Shown piece by piece: positions 34,885 through 53,200 of a stretch of 64,000 nucleotides of DNA. Origin of the DNA: Neckera pumila (taxonomy: Eukaryota > Streptophyta > Bryopsida > Hypnales > Neckeraceae); contig OZ018409.1 of assembly GCA_963969595.1 (NCBI GenBank), positions 2,544,501 to 2,608,500 of the forward strand, in the 5' to 3' direction. Position numbers and translations under genes: made by a program. Every line of letters begins with the position of its first letter. Position 1 is the stretch's first letter. Below the pieces are notes generated by a model. It searched no databases and was not told the DNA's origin. It saw only the letters and a program-made list of their open reading frames with translations.

Positions 34885-35816
34885 TTAACCCCTAAAGGAC
34901 CAAGGTGATTTTCCTATCAAAAACCACTCAAAATTGTCATTTCTATTGCAAAGAGAAAAGAGCTTTAAAAATTGTTTTTTCTTGCATATCCAACCGTAAG
35001 ATCTTATACTTGACTAGAATATGAGTATGTGGAAGAAATTTCAGAAACTTTGACCATGTAGATTGCAAGATATATGTATTTAAAGTGAAGAAAACAAGTT
35101 TTCTGGTACCTTACTTGACTAGATTTTTTGGCTTTGAGTCTTTTTAGTTCAAATTTTTTGCACTATGGACTTTGATTTTTTACTTATTTATGTTGATTAG
35201 TTGAGTCAAGAATCTCCCAAAAAAATTTAGGAAAAAAAGCACTTAATTTCACTCATTAAAAAATTACTAAGTAGAATTGGGTTCAAGATTGAAGAAAAAA
35301 CTAAATTGTTAATAGCTTTTAGATGGAATTGAATCACAATAATCCCAACAATGAGATTGTTCTAGCAAGAAAATCCAACCTTGTCTAACAATTTTTTTGA
35401 AAAATTCTAAAAATTGCATTGAAAAACGAATTCTACAAGTTATTTTTTTGAGAAGATGCTTAGATTGCCCAAAAAAACTAAGATTGTCCATAAATTTCTC
35501 ATAACTAGTCCAAATTGAATGAAACAAAGCTTCACATTTAGACAAAAATATAATCTTTGAGAAAAAAATTTGAAAAAAAAATATTTTAACTTTTTGTGAT
35601 TTTTTTTGGGTTGCCCGCCAAACTCCACTTTTGCTTATTGTGCCATAACTTTTGCTCCCGAGCATCAATTAAAATAAAAACTATATATTCGCAAAGCTCT
35701 CGCAAAAATACAAAACCTCAAAAAATCCCAAAAAATATTACTAAAAATTGAAGCAGTAGGAACCTACCCAGACCCGAATTGTCCCCCGAGGGGACAGATG
35801 GTCCTTTAGGGGTTAA
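34885..35816 (+). mobile_element. TTAA-flanked element, complete copy
   Basis: A 932-bp unit bounded by perfect 18-base inverted ends TTAACCCCTAAAGGACCA (34885-34902) and TGGTCCTTTAGGGGTTAA (35799-35816). If TTAA is the duplicated target, the element ends begin CCCCTAAAG, which fits the TTAA target and CCY termini of piggyBac-type transposons; that assignment is inference. The interior is AT-rich with no transposase frame, so it is non-autonomous. Its right end matches window positions 1-193. Confidence 0.75.
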
Positions 35817-36672
35817 ATCATATATTCTTTTGATATGGTTTTACCAAAAGGGAAGATTTCGTCTTTGAAGTTATTGATTTGGAGGTCCTATTGCCTTTTT
35901 TGCGGATAGATTTGGATTCAAATTCAAAGGGTTAGATTCCAATTAAAGTAATCCTAATGGTATCAAGGCTTTTTTCTACTATAGTTCTAGTGTTCCTAGC
36001 AATATGCCATTGAATTATATTTGGAGGGACGTCAACATATTAGCTCTTTTTTGTTAGAGCTGGTGAAATTTTGCCAAAGAAAGAGACCTAAAGGGAAGGT
36101 TCTTTTTATTCTTATGAGTGGTGTATGCATTTTGTGAAGAGAATGCAATCCAAGTAGAGTTAATTTTAAAATTATGCTACAAACCTTATTTACATGCCTT
36201 TTTGAGGTTAAGTATACTTGTGTCTTTTGTACTATAGAATACTTGCAAAGAAAAAAAAATGAAAATTTAGATAGCCCAAGTGTTTGAGAATAAATACAAG
36301 AATCTACTGTCATTTAGATAGATGAAAAAAAAGATTCTTTAAAAATGAGGCACGTTCAAGTTTATTTATTGTTCAAAATTTGAATACTTGGTCATTTAGG
36401 AGTTAATGAGTTGATAATATATTTTACTACACAAAAAAAGATTTGACATGGTCTTGAGGGAGATAAATGGATTCTCCATGCAAGAAAAGCCAAATCTCTT
36501 CTTGGAGGCCATAATTCCATATGCGTATATCATGTCCTTTCTCAACTTTAAACCTAATGCTATATTTACTCCATCTACCCTTCGTTCATTTTAAAAGTTG
36601 CCCACTAACTTTCAAAGCATCATCTAAGACCATGCCAATTCTAAGGTGGTAGGGGGCTTCCAAATCATTTCT
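35817..36672. other. Non-coding AT-rich stretch between TTAA elements
   Basis: No gene is supported; it may hold a decayed repeat. Confidence 0.4.
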
Positions 36673-37821
36673 TTAACTCCTAAAGTTCTTTCATGTTTAG
36701 AAGCCCAAAATTGCTTCAAAATACTAGTCTCCAAAGTAAGGCTAAAAATTTTCACCTGTACTTATTTTTCAAGAAATTCAACCAAAGGACTTCAAGTTAA
36801 CTTCTTAGAGTACACTCTCCTAATATAGTAAAATAAAATACCTTACCAATTACAAGATCGTGATGCTTGGATTTCTAAAAGAAATATTTTCAATACTTTC
36901 CAAATAGTTAGATTTCATTTTTCAAAAGTTTTACCCAAAAAATAGTAGATCCTACAACTTGCAATTTTCTATAGTATGTTGAAGAAATAAATTGAAAATA
37001 CATACAAAAAAATTGACATTCATCCTTGAAAAAAATTGTAAGTAGAAAGAAGTAGAGAATGATCTAAAACACTAAATTGTTAAGAATTTAGTTATGGAAT
37101 TGAAAAATGCCAATCCAAATGGTTGAAATATTGTAATCTACATCCTATAATTTTATTTTTTCCAAAAATATTGGAAATTTAATCAATAAGGGACTGGAAA
37201 GTTTATTTTAGAGTAAGGTAGGGGGTTCTAAAATGGAGCGGGTTCTAAAACCAATCAGGCTCTAGAGGTACATTTTGCACTTTCCAATGTACAAGTGGTG
37301 TGCATTTGAGGAGGTGGTCGGTTTTAGAGCCCACAAAAATGCACTTTTCTGCAACTTCAGAAATTCATAACTAATTCTAAAAAGCTTCAAAAAATATGAA
37401 ACAACTTGGTTACATGCCAATTTCTCTTGCCTTTTAAGGAAAATATACTGAAAAATATTTTAAGAAGTTTTACCTCCCCAAAATTCAGCTTCAGCTCTTA
37501 GATGAGCAATTTATGGACCTCCTACCTTAGAAAGTCCATAACTGCCCGCAAACTAAATCTCCTCATAGTTTTCATCTCACTAATCAAAATAGATTGATTC
37601 AAAGCTTTCCACTTACATATAAATCTAAAAAGTTAATTTCAAATTTTTGTGTATAAAAAAAATGATTTTTTATCTGCTTGGTCTAGAAAAACAAAAAAAC
37701 ATATTATACAATAACTTTTTATCCATGATAGCCAGAAGTTATGAATATTGTTGGGCCTTAAACTTATTCCTCATTCACATGTTGTGCAAAAATAAATTTT
37801 TGTGGTCTTTTAGGAATTCAA
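36673..37821 (+). mobile_element. TTAA-flanked element, degenerate copy
   Basis: Starts TTAACTCCTAAAGTTC (36673) and ends in GGTCTTTTAGGAATTCAA directly before the next element. The interior 37080-37200 matches 60030-60200 (shared actaaattgt.aagaattta.ttatggaattg). It is more diverged than its right-hand neighbour. Confidence 0.5.
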
Positions 37822-38784
37822 TTAACCCCTAAAGGACCAACATGCGTTTTTTGGCCGTATAGAATTTTTGGGCAGGTATGTACGACTAGAGATTTCCATA
37901 TTTTTAGCTGAAATTTTATTAGAAGGTGAGGGCAAGGAATATCTTTCATATGCACCAAATTTCATGACATTTGGAAATACGAGTCAAAAGTTATGGCCTA
38001 ATATGTTACTTTTTTTGTAATTAGGCAGTCCGGGCATATCAGAAAAAATCACTTTTTTCAAAAACAAAAATTTGAAATTAGTTTTCAAGAGTTTTATGTA
38101 GATAAAAAGCTTTGAATCATCCCAATTTGATCAATGAGTCAAAAGTTATGAAGATTTTAAGTTTGCAAGCAGTTGTGGATTCTCTATACTAAAATAAACT
38201 TTGAAGTCCTTTATCTTACTCAATTTTCAATATTTTTTGAAAAACATAAAATCCTAGGATGGAGATTATTTATTACTCCCTCCGTCCCAAAATGATCTTC
38301 CTATTGGCCATTTCCACCATTGGGGTTAGCATTTTTCAATTCCATAATTAAATTCTTGACAATTTTGTATTTTGAATCATTCTCTACTATTATCTACTTA
38401 TTATTTCTTTCCTATATGTTGAACAATTCCAAATGAAGTGAAAATTTTCAAGCTTGTAGCTAACTTGTCTAGGAAAAAGAACCCAAAGAAGTACCATCAT
38501 TTTGGACATTTTTTCATTGAAAAGTGAGCTTGTGAAGTGCTGCTGCCCTGTTTTTCATAGGGCCAAAAAAATGGTTTTTAGTGAATTTGAATGCTTATGT
38601 CTTGCAATCCACGCAATGGAAATTCCTGAAATTTTAAACATATGTTCTCAAGTCACCATACTACAAGATCCTACGATTACATGTGTCAAAATTTATTTTT
38701 TTTCAAAAATTGGATACTTGTACTAAAAATGGCAGTTTTCAAGCATTTTTGGTGAGAACATAGTTATGGAACTTTAGGGGTTAA
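37822..38784 (+). mobile_element. TTAA-flanked element carrying a Stowaway-like terminal motif
   Basis: A 963-bp unit from TTAACCCCTAAAGGACCA (37822) to GGAACTTTAGGGGTTAA (38784). The same sequence in reverse orientation is present at 59628-60557. Relative to that copy it contains about 30 extra bases with CTCCCTCCGTCCCAAAATGA at about 38276, the classical Stowaway MITE end, facing an atcattttgga at about 38493. No transposase frame. Confidence 0.7.
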
Positions 38785-40114
38785 ATAGGTCAAAATCTCA
38801 CTTGGAGTAGTTGGGAGTAGTTGAAGGATTTCTAAGTCAAGGTAGTTATATCCTTCAAACCTACTCCCTTCCTCCTTTTTGTCAAATAGGTGTCCATTGA
38901 TTGAAGTGTTTACTTACCAATATAACTTCAAATCATTCACTTTAAATGGCTCCTACTTTATGAAATGGCACTTCATGGTTGTAAAGTAACGAAGCTTTTA
39001 GTAAATGGGTTTGCACCTTGCTCAAGGTTCTTTAAACATGCACCTATTGAACACTTTGAAGTTTCTTCCCGTCTTGACTTTGAAAATTCACAAAAAATTC
39101 AAAAATTCTCCAATTTTATTTAATTATTTTGAATATTATTGATTTCCATGGCAGAAATCACAACTAATTGTGATTTTTCCATCTAAACAGACCAGATTAA
39201 TAAATGAACTGTAATTATGGCTGTTTCTACCTTCCGTAAATTTAAAAGACTTGCTGCAAAAACCGTGTGTCAGATTAGAGGGAATCATCAGTTTGGAATC
39301 TCCAAGGACTCAGGATGAGTGGTCTTGACTTGGAGCTGAGACACTTGTTGCTCTCAGAAAACTTGCGTGATGCCAATGTGTAACTTATCCTTGCAGTAAA
39401 CTTATGTGTAGAAACCATGGCACGGATTATTACTGGTTGTCATGGATTCTCTCTCCAAAAGGAGGCAGCAAGGGTAATAAATTACATAACATTGTTTTCC
39501 GATGAGGCAGGGGTCCCTTTTGCATCCTTGAAAAAGAGGACTTTTACCATGAACAAAATTGTCTCAGATGGCTCCTTTGTCCACTCCTGTCTTTGAATTA
39601 ACTGAGAAGTCCCTTGCAGGCATATCTAGCCCTGTAACGCTGCTGTGGACCTTTTTTGTCCGACGGATGAAAGAGAATCCTTATGTACAAGACAATATGG
39701 TGCAACTATTCAGGCTTAGAATTTCGTTGTGAAAAGGGAAGATCTTCAACAATAGTTTGACTTCTAATGAGTACTTTTCCATTTTTTTCATAAGCCATTG
39801 ATTCCCGCGGTATCAGAAAGGATGGTTTTTGAGGAGATCAGCCCATCCTTTCAGGGCTAGGGAGGTATATTGTATATTAATACCCATTCTCCCAAGCAAA
39901 TCTAGGGAGGCATTATACCTTTCTAGAATAGGGAAGACCATTGTTTGGTTATACAATGTTATATACATATGTCAATGAAGCACAAGAAGTTTATGTACCC
40001 TTGACAAATTTTTCATTTGTGATGGTCGTTCAACCATCAATTATTATTTATTATAATGTGAACCCATCATGGAGACTCCTAGAAAATATCCATTATTACC
40101 TTAAAGCCTATTGA
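38785..40114. other. Non-coding AT-rich stretch
   Basis: No gene is supported. A slightly GC-richer patch at 39250-39700 contains short interrupted frames without motifs and may be an old gene or transposon remnant. Confidence 0.4.
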
Positions 40115-40234
40115 CATTAGAAGAAAACCTTGTTGTAGTCAACACTATCGACATGATATTTTCTGATTTTTTTATATAAAACAGAAAACATCATGTAGAT
40201 TGTGTTGATTGCAACAAGGTTTTCTTCTAGCGTG
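40115..40234. mobile_element. Fold-back MITE related to the 26.6-kb element
   Basis: CATTAGAAGAAAACCTTGTT (40115) faces AACAAGGTTTTCTTCTAGCG (40213-40232). The arms pair over about 50 bases through atcaacac..atgat.ttttctg. The ends share the TAGAAGAAAA core with 26632-26940. Confidence 0.65.
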
Positions 40235-42305
40235 ACTAGGCTTCTTCCGTACAATAAAAATGTACGGTATAAATAGTCATTACCAATTTTATCTAAATAT
40301 TAACTTTTGGAAGGCAAGCATGAATGGAAAAAGAAGGCATACTAGACTGCTAGTAAAGTAAGTCATTCAATTGGAAAAAGTCATTGAACAAGTGTCATTA
40401 CTTGAATCTACTATTTGGATTCTAAGTGTATTTTTTTTCAACATGTATGTATGCGTGATTTATATATGATTGTATTGTCAATTAATGGTATAAAGATGAA
40501 ATGCTGAAGAAAAGATTGGACACTTTGGGATAAATCCTTAAATGCTTAAATAACCATAAGTCATGGTCTATTATTGTATCAACTTAAATCAGTTGGAAAG
40601 ATTTAAAGAAGATAATGAAATATACCAATAGAAGAATAAATAATGTCTTACATTTTGACTTAAAGAAGAACTATATTCAAATAGTTTTACTTGTAGAAAT
40701 CATCAAAAAATACATTCCATTATTCTAGAGATATTTAAAAAGTATTTATATTTCAAAATATTTTTTCAAGAAAATTGATTCTTTCATTTTTAGAAAATCA
40801 AAATTCAAATTGCACTATAGCACTATAATAAAATATTGAAATATAAATGATATTTAAATAGTATGACTTTACTATATTAGTGGTCAATATATGCTTTGAT
40901 AAGACAAAATTACTATAAGAATATCATGTTCAAGACATATATAAATATATACAAACTAATTTTGTATATAAACAAGATATTTGCTTGATTTGAAGCACTT
41001 TCAATTTCTAAAGAGCAGTCTAAAGTAAGAGGCAAAGAGCATATTGGCTTAGGATCTTTCTATGCTAATCAAAGCATTTTCTAAGAAATTTTCAAAGAAA
41101 CAAGAGAAGGAGACACATCCATCATAGCTTGATTTGTCACTTTTAGACTTAACTAAATTAGATAGGATTTTCTAAAGCTCACAGCTATAGGATGCTATTG
41201 AAGGCCATTGATATTGCCATTAAATGTCAAACAATTGATCATCAGTGGTGCAAATGGAGTTCAAAAATGAAGGCACCAAATGAACAACATGGTACATGTA
41301 ATTGCCTAAGATGGCGAAAGTGTCACTATTATAGAGTTATAACTCTATAATGGTGAAATTGTGTCTACGTCTGAATCAAAATTAGTCACCAATTGCTCAT
41401 AAAGTAATTACACCTAAAATTGTCTGAATAAGCTCTATGGCATAATTGGTATGCAATAGAAAATCATGAATGTTTTTTGTGCATAGGCACATAAAAATAA
41501 AGCACAATGCAATTGGTTAGGCAATTTTAGGAGGCGCAATGAATTAGTTATAAAATTTTCAGTGATGTAGGTTATAGGAGGCTATGAGTGTTGTCTAGGT
41601 GAATCCAAAATCCAAATGATGCAAACTTAGAATGATATTTGTAGTATCAAACATTCTCCAAGCAAGAGGCTAAATTGAAAACAAGTGTACTAAAAATTGT
41701 CCCTTCAAAGAACCGCCACCTATGCATTATCATTAATGAATCCAATCGTGACTAAAAATGGTCCCTAACTCCACATTGGTATTGTCCTTCCAATCTTCAC
41801 CATTTTGTGTCTTGAACTTCTCCATTTTCAATCCAACAGTAAGGTCCGACATACTATGATAGAAGGGATGATTTTGGGTGTAGTTACCTTAAAATTGTGC
41901 AACTATCACCAATTCATCACTAGATTATTTTTCATTCCTATAGTAACAATTCACAGTTCAGTAGTAGGGGCAATTCTTAGAGCACAACCAGAATATGGAC
42001 AGGCTAACTTACCTTAGAGCAAAAACAGTTTTGTTGGATGTTGGATGCTGATGAGCATGACACATTCCTAAAGAATTTAGAGCTATCTGTTCTAGAGCAA
42101 TTAGGGTTCTAGAGCTATTTGTTCTGCAGCTTCGGACCTTCAAATCTCGTTAGACAATACTAGAAATTCTGTGAATGTCGCACTCTGTGAATGTCGCATT
42201 CTGGGAACTTAGGCGGTGGATCGATCGAGGTTGCCAGTTGATTTAGCATTCTGCTTGTAGAACAACTTCCTTCAATTGTAGTTTTTTCATCAATTTTTTT
42301 ACTTT
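40235..42305. other. Non-coding AT-rich stretch
   Basis: No frame with recognisable features; nothing supportable is seen in 2 kb. Confidence 0.45.
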
Positions 42306-42560
42306 TTATTGTTTGAAACAAAACAATGGCTCATCTATTGGGACTTTGGGAGAAGTCTGCGTTAAGGGGCCGAGGCGAGAAGCGCCGCACTTGTGAAATG
42401 AGTTGCTATTGAACATAGGTTTCGCCAATTCATGCTTGAGTCTTTCCATTGCTGCCGCATTTGGCTCGAATTTTCGTGCCTCAGCAATTAAGGGACGCTT
42501 GGAGTTTGCGAGGATATCTATTACTTTTGTTGTCAGATTTGAAATTGACATGATTGCCAT
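42306..42560 (-). CDS. Short hypothetical protein or gene fragment
   Basis: An ATG-initiated minus-strand frame of about 84 residues (MAIMSISNLTTKVIDILANS at the N-terminus, then a helical EPNAAAMERLKHELAKP). It is less AT-rich than the left flank and lies divergent from the RecQ gene. I recognise no family. It could be a first exon whose partners are lost, a fragment, or chance. Confidence 0.25.
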   Translation of the reverse strand: MAIMSISNLTTKVIDILANSKRPLIAEARKFEPNAAAMERLKHELAKPMFNSNSFHKCGASRLGPLTQTSPKVPIDEPLFCFKQ

Positions 42561-43461
42561 TTGTAAGGCAGACTTGCTGTAACTAAAGTGCGCAACGCTG
42601 AATTTTCCTAAAGTTGAATTGATGCGCTTGAAAGTGTGGAAGTTCGCAATGTTGAGCTCTGTGTCGAACTAGAGCTTCAACATTCAACATTTAGCAACAT
42701 TGCTTGTTGCTAAATTCTTGTAAGTATTCTTCACCGATCTCAAAAAACCCATCACCTAATTGGTTTATGAACCATGACAAGAATCGTTTTGCACATGGAG
42801 CCATTCCTAGGCGTGTGGCCTTTCAATAACTTAGATTGAATGAAAACACAATACCCTCGCAGACTGAAGTCGCGTGCAGCAGGAAAGTTGCGCTCGCCAG
42901 CGAGAGAGACGAGCGCTGAACCCTAATCTCAGCTGATCAACGGCAACGGATTTTTGTAAGATCGACGGCCTGAGAGGGGGTTCAATTTTTTTTATGTGCT
43001 GATCGACGGCCAGAGATCAGTTTAAGATCGGCGACGGGTTTTATCTTAAATCAACGGCAAGGGGAGGGGTGTACAGATCAATTGTTTTGCTGTACAGATT
43101 GATTGTTTTGCTGCATCGTGAATTGATTACCCCTATCTGTTCTAGCTGATGGAACGTTTTTTCTAGTATAACTTATGTGAAAGATTTTGGAAGCTGGCGT
43201 GCATGTGCGGATGCAGATTTGAAGTACCTCCTGTGACAGTAGTACCTACTGTGGTTGCTGCAGTCATTTCCAAGCATGAGAATGCTGTAGCTCTTGTTCG
43301 ACATAGAGCTCTGAGGCTGACGACAATGGAGGATTACTCAGGGTGGGCGATGAGAGAAGAACTGGGCATGCAGGTTCTTCAAGTCCGCAAAGCCTGTAGA
43401 ATTTGCACAATACCTCTCGTCACGACAACGACGCAGTCAGTTACGTTGGTCGCACTCAGTC
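42561..43461 (+). promoter_or_regulatory. Upstream region and probable leader of the RecQ gene
   Basis: GC-richer patches with cagcgagagagacgagcgctg near 42898 are leader-like. The RecQ reading frame stays open upstream of its ATG back to an acceptor-like gcatgcag at about 43377, so a further 5' coding exon (possibly within 43203-43370) cannot be excluded. No core promoter element could be fixed. Confidence 0.3.
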
Positions 43462-48803
<5,342 letters not shown>

Positions 48804-50275
48804 TCTCTTCATCAGAGATATTCTACAGTCATTTGGCCCTAAGACTCCAAATTCCCTGCAGAATCCTTGGATACTACGGTTCTGAAGGAAAGCAATTGTA
48901 CTATAGGGACAAACCTTTTGTTGGCAAAGACACTGAATCTTGGTAAATGCGGCTTTTGTCACAAGGATGGTCAACGGAATGAAACTCGGGTACCAAATCT
49001 GCATAGTTCTAATCTTAAACTTTGATGCTGTTGTAGAGTAACCAGTGTTTGGCACCAGCTCAGTGTCCGTAGTTTTGCATACCATGCTGTGTATTCCACA
49101 CATTTGAAACTGAGGAAGTCAAACAACGAGGGAAGATTGGTATATCTAGAGAAGTCAGCATTTGCAACTTCAAATTGAGTTGCTAGCTCGATTAGAAACA
49201 TGTAACACGGTTTCAGATGCAATTTTCTGCTGAATTGCGCAGGAGAAGTGCGGAACCAGTACAAAGTTTCTCTGAGTTTGCAGCGAGATTTTTATAACCT
49301 AACTTCCTCCAGCATTCTAGGTCATGAGACGTTATAAATATGCTAGAATATTCTAGGTCATGAGATCCAAATTGTAATTAGGCCTTTGTTGTAATCATGG
49401 GACACAGACTCCTATCGATTCTCAGTTTCGTCATGGCGATATTAGTGTCCCACGCAAAATCTGAATCCAACGAAGAAACGACATTCACGCGTGCAATGAA
49501 CAGGGAGAACCAAGAGCTAAAGTCCTAAACCCTAAAACCACTCCAAGACCGCATTGACACTCTCCAGAAGTGCCACTGCCAAATCCCAAAATTGCCGATA
49601 GTATCATTTACTCACATCCCAAAATTGTCGATAGTATCATTTTGGCTTCTTTTAACATTGTGTGGGATTCCCGAGTGGCGAAAATAGTCATAGTGGACAC
49701 AAATGGGGCGGGCTTACCTTGATAACTATTAAAGGCTTAACTGCTTGATAACTTTAGAACAAGTTCAAGCTACTCACTTCCTTGTGAGGACGACCTTTCC
49801 AGTGTGGATGCTTAGCAAGCATAGGCAGTTCCAAAAAGTTGGCAATGGGTTTCATTCCTCGCATCAGTTGTTGAAAAATTCTGAGATGAACACAAGTACG
49901 CAGCATCTCTCTCCCTTTGAATCCACCGACCGACCGACCGACTGAGCCACCATGGGGACGGATCATGTACCAAGTCATTACAGATTTATTAATGCAGTGT
50001 GCTCCTTCACGAGCATTGCTACTTTAGCGAACTCGGCTTATCCTGTTTCCCAAGATCGAAACTACAGATGGCCTTCCATTTGCTGCTGTACCTCAATGAT
50101 ACAGGCTTTTCTTTGTCCCTGGTAGGACCTCAATATGGTCAAAATCTAATTACCAACACTAGAAACGGAAGAAACGATCAATGAATCCCCCATCAATTGT
50201 TTGCAGTTAATCTCATAAATACACATACACCTGACCTTCAATGTCAAATCATCCCAATCGGTGGGGAAGCCCTAG
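48804..50275. other. Intergenic region between RecQ and FluG-like genes
   Basis: Holds the convergent 3' ends of both genes. After the RecQ stop a shifted frame stays open to 48946. A short ATG frame at 49434-49528 (coiled-coil-like NRENQELKS) continues after a stop and may be a gene fragment. Nothing else is supported. Confidence 0.4.
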
Positions 50276-53200
50276 CTAGTAGCGAGCGATCAGACCCTCC
50301 TTCGCCTCGGGTTTGTCCTTGTAATACACAGCCTCGGCCTTCCGCACACTCAAAACGGCGGTCACCAAGGCGGCACCAATGCTCTCGCGCATCACCTTAT
50401 TGCTTTCCAAAGCCGATATCGACTCCTCCAACGCTGCTGGCAAGCGTCCTACTGTTTCGGAGTCCAAGTCTTCGATGCCGGTGTCTAGCAATTGCAACAC
50501 AACCAGTCAGTCAGACAGACAGCAAATCCAGCGTCTTCTGCCATTTCTAGCACAATCCTAACCTGGCTATGACCATATCGTATGGCATCAAACTGATTCC
50601 TGTAACTATTAACAAATGTCTTATCACAATGTCTAATCCCAAACAGAAATGCACAAGTTTCATACGTCTCTTTCCCCAAAATCCTCAGGACAATACTAAG
50701 GAAATCCTCAAAACAATTCTCAGTATAATCCACGCTGATTGAAAAAATTCAAAAGACGAATTTGATCATTCCTGTAACCGCATGTCATGATTCCATTACA
50801 TCTTCATTCTTTGAGAGGACGGGTGCCAATACAATACAGTTGCTTTTAACGCAACTCTTCTATTGAGTGCAAACTGTGTTCCAGTACTATTTTGCATGTC
50901 ATGTCCCGTTTTCATCTGCAAATTTTTTCTTTTATTCGTTTTGCTAAATCCTAATGACATCCAAGCATTTTCTCAATGAAATCTTGAAATTTAAAACTTT
51001 ACAACCGTTCTGGTGCTGTTGCATTCCAACAGGCTTCGTTCTAGTGTTTTATGGGCACCACAACTTTGAACCACTGCTTAGGCTTTACGCTTGAGGTATA
51101 ACCAACTAGTATGACCAACTATCAAGTTCATGTTCGGAAGTTTTAAAGAACGTCACAGGAAATCGTTCGTACCTAGTGGTGCAGGGACATGGATGTGTTT
51201 TCGTAAGCCATCGATGCCTGAAGCAAGTATGGCAGCTAAGCCCAAATGAGGGTTACAGCACCCATCGAACTGTCTCAACTCCAGGCTGCTCACTACCTTG
51301 GGGCTTGAGCTTTCAGACACTGTTCGAAGAGGTGCTTGTAAGTTGCCTTGTCCCCAGAAATGGTAGCCACTGTGACTCTTGGAACCATAGCTGCAAAAGC
51401 ACAACATTGTTTTGTGTCATCGGGATACCTAAACCCTAAAACCCTAAACCCTAAGAACCCTAAACCCTAAACTTATAGGTAATCTCAGATCCTTGGTTCT
51501 CCGCTAGCAACAAGACCAGACCGAGTAAGTAATGTAAATAATAGATTTCTGTGTGACTCCTTCCTGTTCCTTCAGCGCAACAGGGATAAAGTACTCAAGT
51601 TACAAACAGTTTCCCACCTCTTCTAGAAAACGAAACACTGCAAAGTGAACGTACTCGACAATAGACCCTACCAAAGGACAGGACATATAAGTTACCTTAT
51701 TGGGAGTGGAGCTGTGAACGCAAGAATAGCAGGCAAGTGATGAAAAATTCCTCCCAAAATACATTGGCCGTATGGAGACAAGCCATACTCCTCCTCAGAG
51801 GCATCCTGGGATCCAAGCGCATTTGCATTCTCTCGCCACAGGGTCAATCGGACTCGCGAACTGCCAACATCCGAACTTGCTTGCCTAACAACGGTACACC
51901 AAACTAGTTCAATATTCTACACTTGAAAAAAAATGCGAGAAAATTCAATGAAGTAAACTTGTGGACGGTAAGCAAATTCTAGAGCTCGGTTAATCCCGCA
52001 GTACTTGAACTCAAAATAGGAAACTCATAGCCAATTCATTTCATTTTCTAAATATCCTTTTACTGTTCAAAATTCAGGGCATGGTTTCTTCTTTATTGAT
52101 ATACTTTGCCACCTTTCTTGAAGCTTCCTAAAGCTTATGATTCACATCGAGTCCTATAGATATGGAAGTGACCACTTATAGGTGTCAAGAGGCTGAGCTA
52201 GTTGGCTGGAAACAGGATGTGAACCACTTACAAGTTCGGCACGAAACTGGCACGCAACGAGTGCTTGCTGGCAATAGCACTCACCGTCTCCTTCACAAGG
52301 AGAAGGTTGTCAGCAGCACTCAGAACATGGGCTTCTTCAAGGGTCACCACAAACTGGCCTCCTCCTTCACAGTGCATCTGCCAAAAACCTCAAAGACGAA
52401 TCAGTACTCAATCAAGTACTCAGACTGTCAGTGCCCAATTTAGAGAACACGGGTGGTGTCTTATAAGGCATACATAAGGATTTTAGCCACCAATGAGATC
52501 GAAGTGCAAAGTGTAGATGATTTTTTTAAGATACCTCTTCAATGTGGATGTTGAAGGATGACAGTACATCGTAAATCTCAGCCAAGATAGGCGAAGCTGC
52601 ATGAATACCCGCAGCTGATGAAAACGAGCTGTTATTCAGAAACTCCCACTTCTGGGATCCAGGAGATTGCTTGAGAAGGTAGAACCCAAAGTCAAACCCT
52701 GCCCGCATCACCTGTGACAACATCACCCGAAACTCTCAATACCATTGTCTTCAAGTATCGTTCAAGACTCAAAACATATTCCAACCACTCAAGAAAAAAA
52801 CAAACCCGTGAGAACAACATTGACATTCTCACAAGATTGAAACCCATGCGCAGTGTTTGCGAGAGACGTTGAAGTGTGTTGCGAGGGCAATATTTCCATG
52901 GAACTCCAGGTTTCTCGTGCATGTTCGTGAAGACCACTGCAGTCTCTGGGGACCTACGCCAAACCAGCCATTTGAAAGGCAATGTCATAGAGTACTCAGA
53001 TCTCATCTCCAGAATTCAGACCTCCCATTGACTCCATCAGAACCTTTTGATAGGGTATAAATACCGACATCTGTCTCAACAGTAACTGGTTGCTAAGTAA
53101 TCTATGTCAGGTAGAGGCACTAAAACCGTTAGGGAACTGAACCCGTCAGTTATATTGCCAAAAACAACTCATCTATTCATATACTTGTTGGCCTTCAAAT

